The notes: generated by a model from the sequence alone, not told the origin. A stretch of 64,000 bases of DNA from Oscillospiraceae bacterium (GCA_017430985.1 JAFRLZ010000021.1:1-64000), one strand, 5' to 3'; positions 16,887 to 25,586 are shown, counted from the first letter of the stretch. Numbers and translations are program-made.

Positions 16887-18905
16887 ATGAGCTACGAAAC
16901 CAATTCTATCCGCAACATCGCCCTGCTTGGCCACGGCAACAGCGGCAAGACAAGCCTCGCCGAGAGCATGCTTTACGTCACCGGCGCCATCGACCGTCTC
17001 GGTAAGGTCAGCGACGGCAACACCGTCTGCGACTACGATCCCGAAGAGATCAAGCGCCAGATCACCATCGCCTCTTCCGTCGCGCCCCTGCAGTTCAACG
17101 GCAACAAGATCAACGTCCTTGACTGCCCCGGCTACTTCGACTTTGTGGGCGAGGTGCTTTCCGCTCTCCGCGCCGTTGAGGCCGGCTTCATCCTCGTCAC
17201 CGCGAAAGACGGGCTCTCCGTCGGCGCCGAGCGCAGCTGGAAGTACCTGAAGGCTGCCGGCCTTCCCACGGCCTTCGTCGTCAGCAAGACCGACGAGGAG
17301 CACGGCGATTACTTCGCCGTCGTCGAGGCGCTGCGCGCCAAGTACGGCAGCATCGTCGCTCCGGTCACCATCCCCAGCTCCGACGGCAAGGGCGTGATCG
17401 ACCTGGTGCACAACGTCTGCTACACCTCCAACGGCGCCAAGGCCGTCAAGGGCCCCGTGCCCGCGGCCGACGCGGGCCATGTGGAAGACCTCCGCATGGA
17501 GCTGATGGAGACCGCCGCCGGCGCCACCGAGGAGCTGATGGAGAAGTTCTTCGATACCATGGAGCTCGACGAGGCCGACATGGTCGCCGGCATCAAGGCC
17601 GGTATGAAGGACCGCAGCGTCGTCCCCGTGTTCGCCAGCGCCGCCATGCAGAACATCGGCACCGAGGCTCTGCTGCAGGGCATCGTGGACTATGTCCCCA
17701 GCCCCGCCGAGGTCGAAGGGATCGATCCCAACGGCCCCACCCTCGCCTTCGTGTTCAAGACCGTATCCGACCAGTTCGGCAAGTACAGCTTCATCAAGGT
17801 GCTCAAGGGCAAGGTCAACTCCGATCTGTCCCTGCGCGACGTGCGCGCCTCCAGCACCGATAAGCTCGGCCGCCTCTACACCATCACCGGCAAGAAGACC
17901 GTCGAGACCAAGGAAGCCTGCTGCGGCGATATCGTGGCCGTCGGCAAGATGGACTGGAAGACCGGCGACACGATCTGCGATCCCAAGAATGAGGTCGAGC
18001 TGCCCGCTCTCGAGATGCCCGAGCCCTGCTACTCCATGGCCATTTCCCCGAAGACCAAGGGACAGGACGACAAGGTCGCCGGCGGTCTGGCCCGCCTGAA
18101 CGAGGAGGACACCTCCTTCACGCTCGTCAACAACGCCGAGACCCATCAGATGGTCATCTCCGGCGCCGGCGACATCCAGGTGGACGTGCTGTGCGCCAAG
18201 CTCAAGAGCCGCTTCGGCGTCGACACCGATCTGCAGCCCGCCCGCGTCGCCTACCGCGAGAAGATCAAGGGCAAGGTCGAGGCCCACGGCCGCCACAAGA
18301 AGCAGTCCGGCGGCTCCGGCCAGTTCGGCGACGTGTGGATTCGCTTCGAGCCTCAGGAGGAGCAGGACGAGATGATCTTCGGCGAGGAAGTCTTCGGCGG
18401 CTCCGTTCCCAAGAACTTCTTCCCCTCCGTTGAAAAGGGCCTGCGCAACGCCGTTCAGAAGGGCGTTCTGGCCGGTTACCCGCTGGTCGGTCTCAAGGCC
18501 ACGCTGTACGACGGCTCCTACCACCCCGTCGACTCCAACGACATGGCCTTCCAGACGGCCGCCCGTCTGGCCTATCAGGACGGCATCCCCAAGGCCAAGC
18601 CCACCATCCTCGAGCCGATCGGCCTGCTGAAGGTCACCATCCCCGACTCGAACCTCGGCGACATTATGAGCGATATCAGCTCCAAGCGCCGCGGCACCGT
18701 GCTCGGCATGAACGCCGAGGACGGCATGCAGATCGTGGAGGCCGAGGTCCCCATGGCCGAGATGAGCAGCTATACCATCGACCTGCGCTCCATGACGCAG
18801 GGCCGCGGCAGCTTCTCCCTGAAGTTCGTCCGCTACGAGGAGGCCCCCGGCAACGTGCAGCAGAAGGTCATCGAAGAGGCCAAGGCTCTGGCCGAGCAGG
18901 AATAA
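16887..18905 (+). CDS. EF-G-like translational GTPase (FusA2 type)
   Basis: A 672-residue GTPase with the five-domain arrangement of elongation factor G. It differs from canonical EF-G in its GTPase motifs: the P-loop reads GHGNSGKTS (residues 14-22) rather than AHIDAGKTT, G3 is DCPGYFDF rather than DTPGHVDF, and G4 is SKTD rather than NKMD. This is the pattern of the second, EF-G-like paralogue found in many Gram-positive bacteria, whose exact role is unclear. Later domains are complete (RGTVLGMNAED in domain V). The start ATG 16887 follows GAGAGGAAG; an in-frame extension to 16836 lacks a binding site. Strong codon bias towards C-ending codons suggests high expression. Confidence 0.9.
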   Translation: MSYETNSIRNIALLGHGNSGKTSLAESMLYVTGAIDRLGKVSDGNTVCDYDPEEIKRQITIASSVAPLQFNGNKINVLDCPGYFDFVGEVLSALRAVEAGFILVTAKDGLSVGAERSWKYLKAAGLPTAFVVSKTDEEHGDYFAVVEALRAKYGSIVAPVTIPSSDGKGVIDLVHNVCYTSNGAKAVKGPVPAADAGHVEDLRMELMETAAGATEELMEKFFDTMELDEADMVAGIKAGMKDRSVVPVFASAAMQNIGTEALLQGIVDYVPSPAEVEGIDPNGPTLAFVFKTVSDQFGKYSFIKVLKGKVNSDLSLRDVRASSTDKLGRLYTITGKKTVETKEACCGDIVAVGKMDWKTGDTICDPKNEVELPALEMPEPCYSMAISPKTKGQDDKVAGGLARLNEEDTSFTLVNNAETHQMVISGAGDIQVDVLCAKLKSRFGVDTDLQPARVAYREKIKGKVEAHGRHKKQSGGSGQFGDVWIRFEPQEEQDEMIFGEEVFGGSVPKNFFPSVEKGLRNAVQKGVLAGYPLVGLKATLYDGSYHPVDSNDMAFQTAARLAYQDGIPKAKPTILEPIGLLKVTIPDSNLGDIMSDISSKRRGTVLGMNAEDGMQIVEAEVPMAEMSSYTIDLRSMTQGRGSFSLKFVRYEEAPGNVQQKVIEEAKALAEQE

Positions 18906-18914
18906 CGTCACAAC

Positions 18915-18944
18915 AAAAGGGGTCGGTTCTTCCCGGCCCCTTTT
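18915..18944 (+). terminator. Terminator of the EF-G-like gene
   Basis: A-rich side, 8-bp stem GGGGTCGG with CCGGCCCC (one G-U pair, loop TTCTTC), then TTTTAT. Confidence 0.8.
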
Positions 18945-18969
18945 ATCCGACTGAGGCGGAGAAAAAGAC

Positions 18970-19794
18970 ATGACGAAACAAACGGCCTTGAAAAATGTGA
19001 TATGGGCGATCTGCATCGGTCTGGCTCTGCTGGCGCTGCTCATCGGTCTGTTCATCGTCGCGGTGGAGCACTACTACGGCGACCGGGAACGGCCGGTGAT
19101 GAACATCGGCTCGACGGCGGCCGTGTCCTCCGCGAAGGCCTCGCCGGACGCCGTCGGCGCCGGACAGGGCACGCAGGCGGACGGCAAGCTGCACGAGCTC
19201 AAAAGCAGCCGGGACGCCGGACAGAGCTACCTGGACAGCCTCTGCTTCCTCTGTGACAGCAGCTGCGCGCCGCTGCAGAACTCCGGCCTCGTCGGCGGAC
19301 AGGTCTGGCTCGGCGAGGACCGCCGCCTGCCCATGACGACGGCCTTCAGCTGGCGGATCGTCTTTCCCTCCGACGGTTCGGTCATCACGCCCGATACCGC
19401 CGCCATGATCGCCAAGCCCGGGATCCTCGTGATTGCCGTCGGCAGCGATGACGCAGGCAGCATCAGCCGCGAGGATTTCATTGAGAACTACGAGACGCTG
19501 ATCTCCTCGATTCTCACCGCCAGCCCGGGTACGCGCGTAATCTGCGGCTCGCTCTGCTCGGTCACCACCGCCTACGCCGGGGATGACGGGCTCACGGGTG
19601 AGCGCGCCGCCGAGCTCAACGACTGGATCAAGCAGGTCTGCATCGACACCGGCGCCTATTACGCCGACTGGTCCTCCGCCCTGACCGGCGGCGGCTACCT
19701 CCGTCCCGAGTACGCGGAGTCCAACGGCCGCACCCTGAGCGCCGCGGGACTGAACGCGCTGCTCGGCTGGCTCAGGAGCCACGCCTCCGCCTGA
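18970..19794 (+). CDS. Membrane-anchored SGNH/GDSL-like protein, probably catalytically degenerate
   Basis: A 274-residue protein with one N-terminal membrane helix (residues 8-32) and an extracellular domain that resembles SGNH hydrolases. The first block is LCFLCDSSCAPL (compare GDS), a GSDD sequence sits where block III (GxND) is expected, and SNGRTLSAAGLNAL near the C-terminus matches the last block, but the DxxH catalytic pair is missing. It may bind rather than hydrolyse an acylated sugar. The neighbourhood (lysozyme, stator-like pair) suggests a cell-wall role. This assignment rests on weak motifs. Confidence 0.6.
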   Translation: MTKQTALKNVIWAICIGLALLALLIGLFIVAVEHYYGDRERPVMNIGSTAAVSSAKASPDAVGAGQGTQADGKLHELKSSRDAGQSYLDSLCFLCDSSCAPLQNSGLVGGQVWLGEDRRLPMTTAFSWRIVFPSDGSVITPDTAAMIAKPGILVIAVGSDDAGSISREDFIENYETLISSILTASPGTRVICGSLCSVTTAYAGDDGLTGERAAELNDWIKQVCIDTGAYYADWSSALTGGGYLRPEYAESNGRTLSAAGLNALLGWLRSHASA

Positions 19795-19811
19795 ATACGC
19801 AACGCCTCAAA

Positions 19812-19844
19812 CAGGCGCCCTTTGCAAGGGCGCCTGTTTTTTTT
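19812..19844 (+). terminator. Terminator of the SGNH-like gene
   Basis: CAGGCGCCC and GGGCGCCTG (9 bp, loop TTTGCAA) followed by eight T residues; a textbook intrinsic terminator. Confidence 0.92.
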
Positions 19845-19888
19845 GCCGTCTTTCCCGCTCGCTGTTTCTTAAGAAAAGCGTTTTTTTG

Positions 19889-19917
19889 TTGACAAATTGT
19901 AACTTCTTGTGTATGCT
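19889..19917 (+). promoter_or_regulatory. Promoter of the GH25 and stator-like operon
   Basis: Consensus -35 TTGACA (19889-19894), 17 bases, -10 TATGCT (19912-19917) preceded by TGTG. The leader of about 55 bases is A+T-rich. Confidence 0.65.
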
Positions 19918-19976
19918 ATATCTGATTTATTTTACATAATTCTGTTTATTCTCTATTATTTAAACGAGGGTTCGAC

Positions 19977-21968
19977 ATGCTGGATTCACTCCGTTCCCTA
20001 TTTGATCGTATAACAGAGAAACTGCGGGAGCTGCCGCGCTCTTGGAAGCGTGTTCTGATGATCGGCCTTCCGCTGGCTGTGGCCGTGCCATTGGCTCTGA
20101 TCCTGTTTATCTCCGCCCTCCGCCCCTCGGACGCGAGCGCCGCCGTTGACGAGGCTGCGCTGCGCAGCCTGGAAGCGGCCTCCCGGGTCATGGCTGCGCC
20201 GCAGGCGACCATTGCGCCGACCCCGACGCCCACGCCCACACCGACGCCGGAGCCCACGCCCACGCTTGTCCCCGACCTCGCCGTCCAGCTCAAGGCCTAT
20301 TCCACGGAGCTGGATATGCGCGTGACCGTTGTGGATGAGCAGGGCGAGCCCGTCAAGGGCGTCGCCTTCCCCCTCGTCTTCGTATATCCGGACGGCGAGA
20401 CACACGACGAGGTCACCGATCTCGAGGGCCAGCTTTATCGCAGCGAGCTCGCAGAGGGCGATTACCGGGTGTCCCTCGCGCCCGTCGAGGGCTATCTGCC
20501 CGCCGAGGAGCTGAGCTTCCATGTCGTCGGAAAGCGCGCCTATCAGCCCATCGCCGACGTGCGCGAGCAGGCGGAGGTCAAAGCCGTGGCCGAACTGCCC
20601 GTGGCGGAGGTCAAGCAGGCGCAGGCCTCGGCGCCCACCGCCGTCGTGGAATCGATCGACACGGACACGCTTGCCGCGCAGGCCGCCGCGCCGCCTGCGC
20701 CGCAGCCCGATACGCCGGGCAGCGGCGAGATCGTCATCATCGGCAGCGAGCCGGAGCCGGCCACGGAACCGGAGCCTGCCCCCGAACCGGAACCCACCGT
20801 CACCTACGTCCAGCCGGATCCCTACTACGAATACAGCTTCGAGACCGGTCCCAACGGTTTCCTTCTCCTCTCCGACGGCAGTGAGAGCGACGTGCTGCCC
20901 GTCTCCGACGGCCGCACGCTCTCCGGTCTGCGGCGCGTCGTCACCATCATGCGCTGCGACGCGGACGGGATCACCGAGGTGGACGCCATCCCGGATGAGG
21001 CAGAGGAAGGCGTGGAATACATAGAGGAGGAGTCTTCCGAGCCCGTCAGCCTGCTGAACGAGGACGGCAGCCCCGTCCCCGGCTATCAGATCACGGCCAC
21101 GCTCGTCGTGCCCGATCCCGTGCCGGTGGAAGTGCCCGCTTCGCCTCCGCCCGCGCCTCAGGAGCCCGCCCCGGTCACGGATACGCCGGCCGTCACCGTC
21201 GTCGACACTCCCTTCGGCTGGCGCAGCGAGGCCGACGGCACCTGCTTCTACGACATCTTCGGCAACCGCGTCACCGGGCTGAAGGAGATCGACGGGAAGC
21301 TCTACTACTTTGACGACTACGGCGTCAAGGCCAGCACGCTCGGCATCGACGTCAGCTATTTCAACGGTCCCATCGACTGGAACCAGGTCAAGGCGCACGG
21401 CATCGACTTTGCCATCATCCGCCTGGCCGGACGTACCTGGGGCAGCGGCGTCCTCTTTGAGGACGGCAACTCCTACAAAATGATGGAAAACGGCGGCCGC
21501 TATCTGCAGGAGGCCCGGGCGGCCGGCCTCAAGATCGGCGCCTATGTGTGGTCCTCGGCGGTCAACACCAACGAGGCTGTCGAGGAGGCGAGCCTCGCGC
21601 TCCAGATCCTCGGCGGCATGCCTCTGGATCTGCCGCTCTATATCGATATGGAATACTCCGGCAACTACCCCTACGGCCGCGCCGACCGTCTCAGCGCACA
21701 GCAGCGCACCGAGATCGTGCAGGCCTTCTGCACCACGGCAATGAACGGCGGATACCGTCCGGGCGTTTACGCCGGACAGAACTACTGGAAAGAGGCCATC
21801 AGCTACAACGCCTGCGCCGGAGCCGGCTACAGCATCTGGATGGCCAGCTACACCAATGGGCAGCGCCTCCCGACGGCCTTCCCCTGGATCTACAGCGTCT
21901 GGCAGTGCACCTCCAGCGCCCGCATCCGCGGCATCGGGGGCGACTGCGACCTGGACGTCATCTTTTAA
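19977..21968 (+). CDS. Membrane-anchored GH25 lysozyme with long N-terminal extension
   Basis: A 663-residue peptidoglycan hydrolase. Order of parts: short cytoplasmic segment; membrane helix (about 27-46); Pro/Thr repeat linker; an immunoglobulin-like Cna-B type domain (about 105-185, containing VTVVDEQGEPVKGVAF); Pro/Glu-rich linkers; a choline-binding-type repeat (GWRSEADGTCFYDIFGNRV, near 416-452); and the C-terminal GH25 catalytic domain (from GIDVSYFNGPIDW near 455). The catalytic acidic residues are in YIDMEYSG near 555. GH25 enzymes cut the MurNAc-GlcNAc bond. Classic GH25 lysozymes are secreted; this one is tethered with an unusually long stalk. First gene of an operon with the MotA/MotB-like pair. 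Confidence 0.9.
   Translation: MLDSLRSLFDRITEKLRELPRSWKRVLMIGLPLAVAVPLALILFISALRPSDASAAVDEAALRSLEAASRVMAAPQATIAPTPTPTPTPTPEPTPTLVPDLAVQLKAYSTELDMRVTVVDEQGEPVKGVAFPLVFVYPDGETHDEVTDLEGQLYRSELAEGDYRVSLAPVEGYLPAEELSFHVVGKRAYQPIADVREQAEVKAVAELPVAEVKQAQASAPTAVVESIDTDTLAAQAAAPPAPQPDTPGSGEIVIIGSEPEPATEPEPAPEPEPTVTYVQPDPYYEYSFETGPNGFLLLSDGSESDVLPVSDGRTLSGLRRVVTIMRCDADGITEVDAIPDEAEEGVEYIEEESSEPVSLLNEDGSPVPGYQITATLVVPDPVPVEVPASPPPAPQEPAPVTDTPAVTVVDTPFGWRSEADGTCFYDIFGNRVTGLKEIDGKLYYFDDYGVKASTLGIDVSYFNGPIDWNQVKAHGIDFAIIRLAGRTWGSGVLFEDGNSYKMMENGGRYLQEARAAGLKIGAYVWSSAVNTNEAVEEASLALQILGGMPLDLPLYIDMEYSGNYPYGRADRLSAQQRTEIVQAFCTTAMNGGYRPGVYAGQNYWKEAISYNACAGAGYSIWMASYTNGQRLPTAFPWIYSVWQCTSSARIRGIGGDCDLDVIF
20221..20265 (+). 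repeat. Pro-Thr repeat tract
   Basis: Repeated CCGACG/CCCACG hexamers encode an alternating Pro-Thr linker in the GH25 protein, a typical extended wall-spanning stalk. A related Pro-Thr/Pro-Glu tract occurs in the lipoprotein at 59.8 kb. Confidence 0.7.
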
Positions 21969-21995
21969 GTCAATCATCGGATCGGAGGGATCTCT

Positions 21996-22940
21996 ATGAG
22001 TGCATTGAAAAACATGCCCTTCGCGGGCTTCGTGGTCATCGTGATCATCGGCGTGCTCTTCCTGCTGGCGATCGCGCTGCTGTTCTACGTCTTCTTCCGC
22101 TACAGGCTGCTCGCCCGCAAGGCCAGCGGCTCCGAGGAGGACAAATGGGGCTTCCGCTCCAGGCTTATGGCGGAATATAAGGAGGCCTACAAGCGCTACG
22201 GCCAGGACGTGAACACGCCGGCCATCATCGCCGACGCCGTCGGCACGCACCTCGGCGGGCTGCTTTTGTGCGAGCGCTTCCTGAACAACGCCGTCTCGCT
22301 CTTCGTCACGCTCGGCCTCTTCGGCACCTTCCTGGGTCTGAGCATGTCGGTCTCCTCCCTGACGCAGCTCATCAGCTACACCAACACAGAGGAATGGCTG
22401 AGCGTGCTCGACAGCGTGGGCGGCGGCCTGATGAGCGCGCTCGGCGGCATGGGCGTGGCCTTTTACACCTCGCTCGTCGGCGCCGGCTGCTCCATCCTGC
22501 TGACGATCCTGCGGACGATCTTCAACCCGCAGACCGAGCGGGAGAAGCTGGAGACGCGCCTGGAGCTGTGGCTCGATCAGGAACTGGCGCCCACGCTCAG
22601 CACCGCGGCCGCCAAGGACGACGCCTCGCTCGTACGCAACATGATCGACGCGATGAACGCCGTGGCGGGACAGTTCAAGTCCACGCTCGCAGCCGCCGCT
22701 CTGGCTTACACGGACGCCGCCAGGAGCACGGCCGCCGCCTTCGCGGAGACCGCCGAGAACAATCGGCAGGCCATGAGCTCCTTTGACGCGGCCATCGAGC
22801 GCTTCAACGCCGGCGTGCACGACTTCTCCGAGGTCGACTACAACCTGCGCGGCAGCGTGGAGCGCATGGATCTGGCCGTGCGCGACCTGGCCGGCGCTCT
22901 GCGGGAGATCAACCGCCGCATGGAAGGAGCGAAGAAATGA
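21996..22940 (+). CDS. MotA/TolQ/ExbB-family proton-channel protein
   Basis: A 314-residue member of the MotA/TolQ/ExbB stator family. It has an N-terminal helix (about 10-33), a cytoplasmic loop, then two helices near residues 98-120 and 145-172 carrying the family block GLFGTFLGLSMSVSSL and GGGLMSALGGMGVAFYTSLVG. The last 120 residues are Ala/Glu-rich and probably form a cytoplasmic coiled-coil tail. The family forms pentameric channels that couple ion flow to mechanical work around a dimer of the MotB-type partner, encoded next with a 4-base overlap. There are no flagellar genes near. The GH25 gene ends 27 bases upstream. Confidence 0.88.
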   Translation: MSALKNMPFAGFVVIVIIGVLFLLAIALLFYVFFRYRLLARKASGSEEDKWGFRSRLMAEYKEAYKRYGQDVNTPAIIADAVGTHLGGLLLCERFLNNAVSLFVTLGLFGTFLGLSMSVSSLTQLISYTNTEEWLSVLDSVGGGLMSALGGMGVAFYTSLVGAGCSILLTILRTIFNPQTEREKLETRLELWLDQELAPTLSTAAAKDDASLVRNMIDAMNAVAGQFKSTLAAAALAYTDAARSTAAAFAETAENNRQAMSSFDAAIERFNAGVHDFSEVDYNLRGSVERMDLAVRDLAGALREINRRMEGAKK

Positions 22941-23923
22941 GGAGGAAATACGCGGGACGCAGCGATACGCTCGTCCGCTCCTCCGGAGGCGAACAGGGCT
23001 TCTGGCCCTCCTATGCGGACATGATGTCCGCCGTGGCGCTGATCCTGTTCTTTCTGATGCTGCTGAGCTATATCCAGAACCTCATCACGGGCAACGACCT
23101 GCAGAACACGCAGGAGGTGCTGGCCGAGACGCGGATCGACCTCGCGGAGACCCAGGATCTGCTCTCTCTCACGCTCAAGCAGGTCAAAGACGCCGAGAGC
23201 GAGCTGGAAAAGGTCACCATCGACCTGGACGAAGCCCGTCTCACGCTTGCGCAGCAGCAGGATGAGCTGGCCGCGCAGGACAAGCTCCTGGCGGATCAGA
23301 AGGCCCTGATCGGCGAGCAGGAGGAGTACATGAAGGCCGCCTCCGAGGAGATCCTGGCCATGCGCAGCCAGATGCAGACCATCGCCGTGCTGCGCCTGTC
23401 GATATTGGAAAAGGTGCGCGACGGGCTCGTCAAGGTGATGGGCGACGCCTCCAAGGTGAACATCGGCGAGAACGGCAACATCATCCTCAGCGAGGACATC
23501 CTCTTCGATTTCGGCTCGTACGAGATCAAGGAGGACGCGCGCCCGGCTCTCGACCAGCTGTCCAAGGTCTTCGCCGATTTTCTCGCCAGCGATGAAAACG
23601 CCCAATACATTGACAGCATCGTCATCTCCGGCCATACCGACAGCACCGGCAGCGACAGCAGCAACCGCGAGCTGTCCACACAGCGCGCCAACTCCGTCCT
23701 GGACTATCTGCTCTCCGCTCACGGCGGCAGGCTCAATCGATATTCCTCCTATTTCTGCTCGGCCGGCTACGGCGAGACGCGCCCAGTAGCCAGCAACGCC
23801 AGCGAGGAGGGCCGCGCCGCCAACCGCCGCATCGAGATCTCCATCATCCTCAAGGACGACAGCGTGATGAAAATCGTGGAGAGCTATCTGGATATCGACG
23901 TGCCCGGGAGCGTATCGGGCTGA
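22937..23923 (+). CDS. MotB/OmpA-family peptidoglycan-binding stator partner
   Basis: A 328-residue MotB-like protein. One membrane helix (about 24-46) begins with WPSYADMMSAVAL, where Asp28 matches the ion-binding aspartate of MotB. A coiled-coil of about 110 residues follows, then a C-terminal OmpA-like domain (about 190-310) with SGHTDSTGS and the NxxLSxxRA block; the conserved Asp and Arg bind diaminopimelate of peptidoglycan in this family. With the preceding gene it should form an ion-driven unit anchored in the wall. The coiled coil is longer than the plug/linker of flagellar MotB. Confidence 0.88.
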   Translation: MRRKYAGRSDTLVRSSGGEQGFWPSYADMMSAVALILFFLMLLSYIQNLITGNDLQNTQEVLAETRIDLAETQDLLSLTLKQVKDAESELEKVTIDLDEARLTLAQQQDELAAQDKLLADQKALIGEQEEYMKAASEEILAMRSQMQTIAVLRLSILEKVRDGLVKVMGDASKVNIGENGNIILSEDILFDFGSYEIKEDARPALDQLSKVFADFLASDENAQYIDSIVISGHTDSTGSDSSNRELSTQRANSVLDYLLSAHGGRLNRYSSYFCSAGYGETRPVASNASEEGRAANRRIEISIILKDDSVMKIVESYLDIDVPGSVSG

Positions 23924-23950
23924 GCATGCCCCTGACGATCACACACAATG

Positions 23951-23989
23951 AAAAGCGGCCTCCGGGGAAACTCCCGGAGGCCGCCTTTT
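23951..23989. terminator. Bidirectional terminator
   Basis: A 12-bp stem (23955-23966 with 23973-23984) flanked by AAAA and TTTT, between the plus-strand MotB-like gene and the minus-strand esterase. Confidence 0.88.
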
Positions 23990-23992
23990 GCT

Positions 23993-25327
23993 TTACAGCG
24001 GACCTTTGTCTTTGGTAAAGGTGTGGATCGTCTTTTTCCAGCACTCGGAGGGATACGCGAGGCCGTCCGTCACGCCGTCGAGCTTGCGCAGTCCCTTCTG
24101 TCTGCCGGTGAGCACCGGCCAGCGCGGCAGTCCCGCGCCGTTGGGATCGCCCGTTTTGACGAAGTTCGCCACATAGGCGACCATCTGGCGGTGCAGGGCG
24201 TAGTCCGTCCCCTCGAAGGGGCGCCAGCACTTGTCCATGTTACCGAACACATACCAAAGGTCCACCGAGTGGAAGGCCTTGTAGCTGTTGCCGGGCGGCG
24301 TGCGGTCGAAGAAATAGCCGTAGACCGGCGCGCGGCGCAGGCGGGCGTTCGTTTTGCCCCACTGCCGCGCCATGTAATACAGGATCGGCGCGAGGAAATC
24401 CTGCGAGGTGACGCCGAAGATCAGCGGGATATCGAGGCATTTTCCTTCCCTCAGCAGCTTGCCCGGCTCGTCGCGGATGATCTCTCCGTCGATCCCCGGC
24501 TGCACGAGATGGAAGTCGTAATGCTCCCGGCACTCGGCAAACCATGCCTCCCAGATCTCCTGCGGGGGGAGCTTTTTGAAGTCCTCCTCCCTGGGCGCGC
24601 CCGCGCGCTCGCGGATCTTCGCCCAGTATTCGCCGACCTTCTCCTTCGGCCACGGTCCCGCGAGCTTCGGCACCGCGCCGCCGCCCGACATGAGCACCGC
24701 GCCCCGCACCAACCCCTTGAGCTTTTCGCAGTAGAGCAGATCGGTGATGCTCATGGCGCCGGCCGACTGACCGATCAGCGTCATGCGCGCCGGGTCGCCG
24801 CCGAATGAGACGATGTTCCGGTGCAGCCAGCGGATCGCCTCGATCATGTCGTGCAGGCCGAGATTCAGGTTCTCATACAGAGAAAAGACATTCAGGCGGT
24901 AGCCGACGGAGACGAACACGATCCCCTCTTTGGCATAGACGCTGCAGTCGCCGTAGGGCAGTTCTCCGACCGTCCCGGTCTCGTGGCCGCCGCCGTGGAT
25001 GAACACGAGCACCGGCGCGTCCTTCGCCTCCGCTGGCGAGACGACGTTGAGCGTCATGGGCGACTCGGCATAGCTGAATTCCATCCCGCTGCGGAACTCC
25101 TTACAGAAAAACGCGCCCTCGCCGCTGGCGTCGTCGCGGAAGGAGCTGTACTGCCAGCAGTCGATCTCGCCTTTCGTCGCGTCGAACTCCCCGTCCCAGC
25201 TCGTGATCTGCACCGGGCGCTCAAAGCGCTCGGTCACGGCATAGGGGATGCCGCGGAACAGACGCACGCCGTTTTCTTCCGCGCCGCGGACGGCGCCGCA
25301 GGGAGTCTGTACGATACACTCCGCCAT
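23993..25327 (-). CDS. Type B carboxylesterase
   Basis: A 444-residue alpha/beta hydrolase of the carboxylesterase/para-nitrobenzyl esterase family. Seen: the N-terminal TPCGAVRGAEENGVRLFRGI block, the oxyanion-hole HGGG near residue 110, the nucleophile serine in GQSAGA near 188 and a FHSVDLWYVFG block carrying the catalytic histidine. It hydrolyses carboxylic esters; the substrate is unknown. It is somewhat shorter than usual (about 490), with no signal peptide, so it should be cytoplasmic. AAGGAGG precedes the ATG. Transcribed alone. Confidence 0.9.
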   Translation of the reverse strand: MAECIVQTPCGAVRGAEENGVRLFRGIPYAVTERFERPVQITSWDGEFDATKGEIDCWQYSSFRDDASGEGAFFCKEFRSGMEFSYAESPMTLNVVSPAEAKDAPVLVFIHGGGHETGTVGELPYGDCSVYAKEGIVFVSVGYRLNVFSLYENLNLGLHDMIEAIRWLHRNIVSFGGDPARMTLIGQSAGAMSITDLLYCEKLKGLVRGAVLMSGGGAVPKLAGPWPKEKVGEYWAKIRERAGAPREEDFKKLPPQEIWEAWFAECREHYDFHLVQPGIDGEIIRDEPGKLLREGKCLDIPLIFGVTSQDFLAPILYYMARQWGKTNARLRRAPVYGYFFDRTPPGNSYKAFHSVDLWYVFGNMDKCWRPFEGTDYALHRQMVAYVANFVKTGDPNGAGLPRWPVLTGRQKGLRKLDGVTDGLAYPSECWKKTIHTFTKDKGPL

Positions 25328-25437
25328 ATCCTTGCCTCCTTGTCTTCTCGTGATCGTATTGTTCCGTTCCGTCCCGGAGGAAAAAAAATGCCCCGTCTGA
25401 GCAACGGGACGGCGGGCCGTTTCGACCCAACGGATAT

Positions 25438-25467
25438 ACTATATCTTGCCAGGCGCTTTTCTGTCAA
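25438..25467 (-). promoter_or_regulatory. Promoter of the carboxylesterase gene
   Basis: Minus-strand TTGACA (25462-25467), 18 bases, TATAGT (25438-25443). The same bases also form a hairpin (AGGCGCTTTT with AAAAGCGCCT, 25451-25460 and 25472-25481) with six T residues on the plus strand, which could block transcription coming the other way. The 25328-25437 leader contains a short CCCGT/ACGGG hairpin. Confidence 0.65.
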
Positions 25468-25551
25468 GCGAAAAAGCGCCTTTTTTCGTCTACTCGCTGA
25501 AAATCTGCACATCGCCTAAGTTTGTCTTGTGCATTTTGTATAATTTACCAC

Positions 25552-25580
25552 TTGTTTTCCTCTCCCCGCTTTTGTATAGT
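25552..25580 (+). promoter_or_regulatory. Promoter of the structured RNA
   Basis: TTGTTT (25552-25557), 17 bases, TATAGT (25575-25580). It places the 5' end near 25587, just before the first stem of the RNA. Confidence 0.5.
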
Positions 25581-25586
25581 ATAAGC

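Noticed and set aside
19998..22820. A 940-codon open frame on the minus strand opposite the GH25 and MotA-like genes
   Set aside because: Antisense shadow with low-complexity composition; the plus strand holds recognisable domains, ribosome binding sites and a promoter.
21996..23923. Zorya anti-phage system
   Set aside because: The MotA/MotB-like pair resembles ZorA and ZorB in class, but the channel protein has a much shorter tail than ZorA and no ZorC, ZorD or ZorE gene follows; the next gene is a convergent carboxylesterase.
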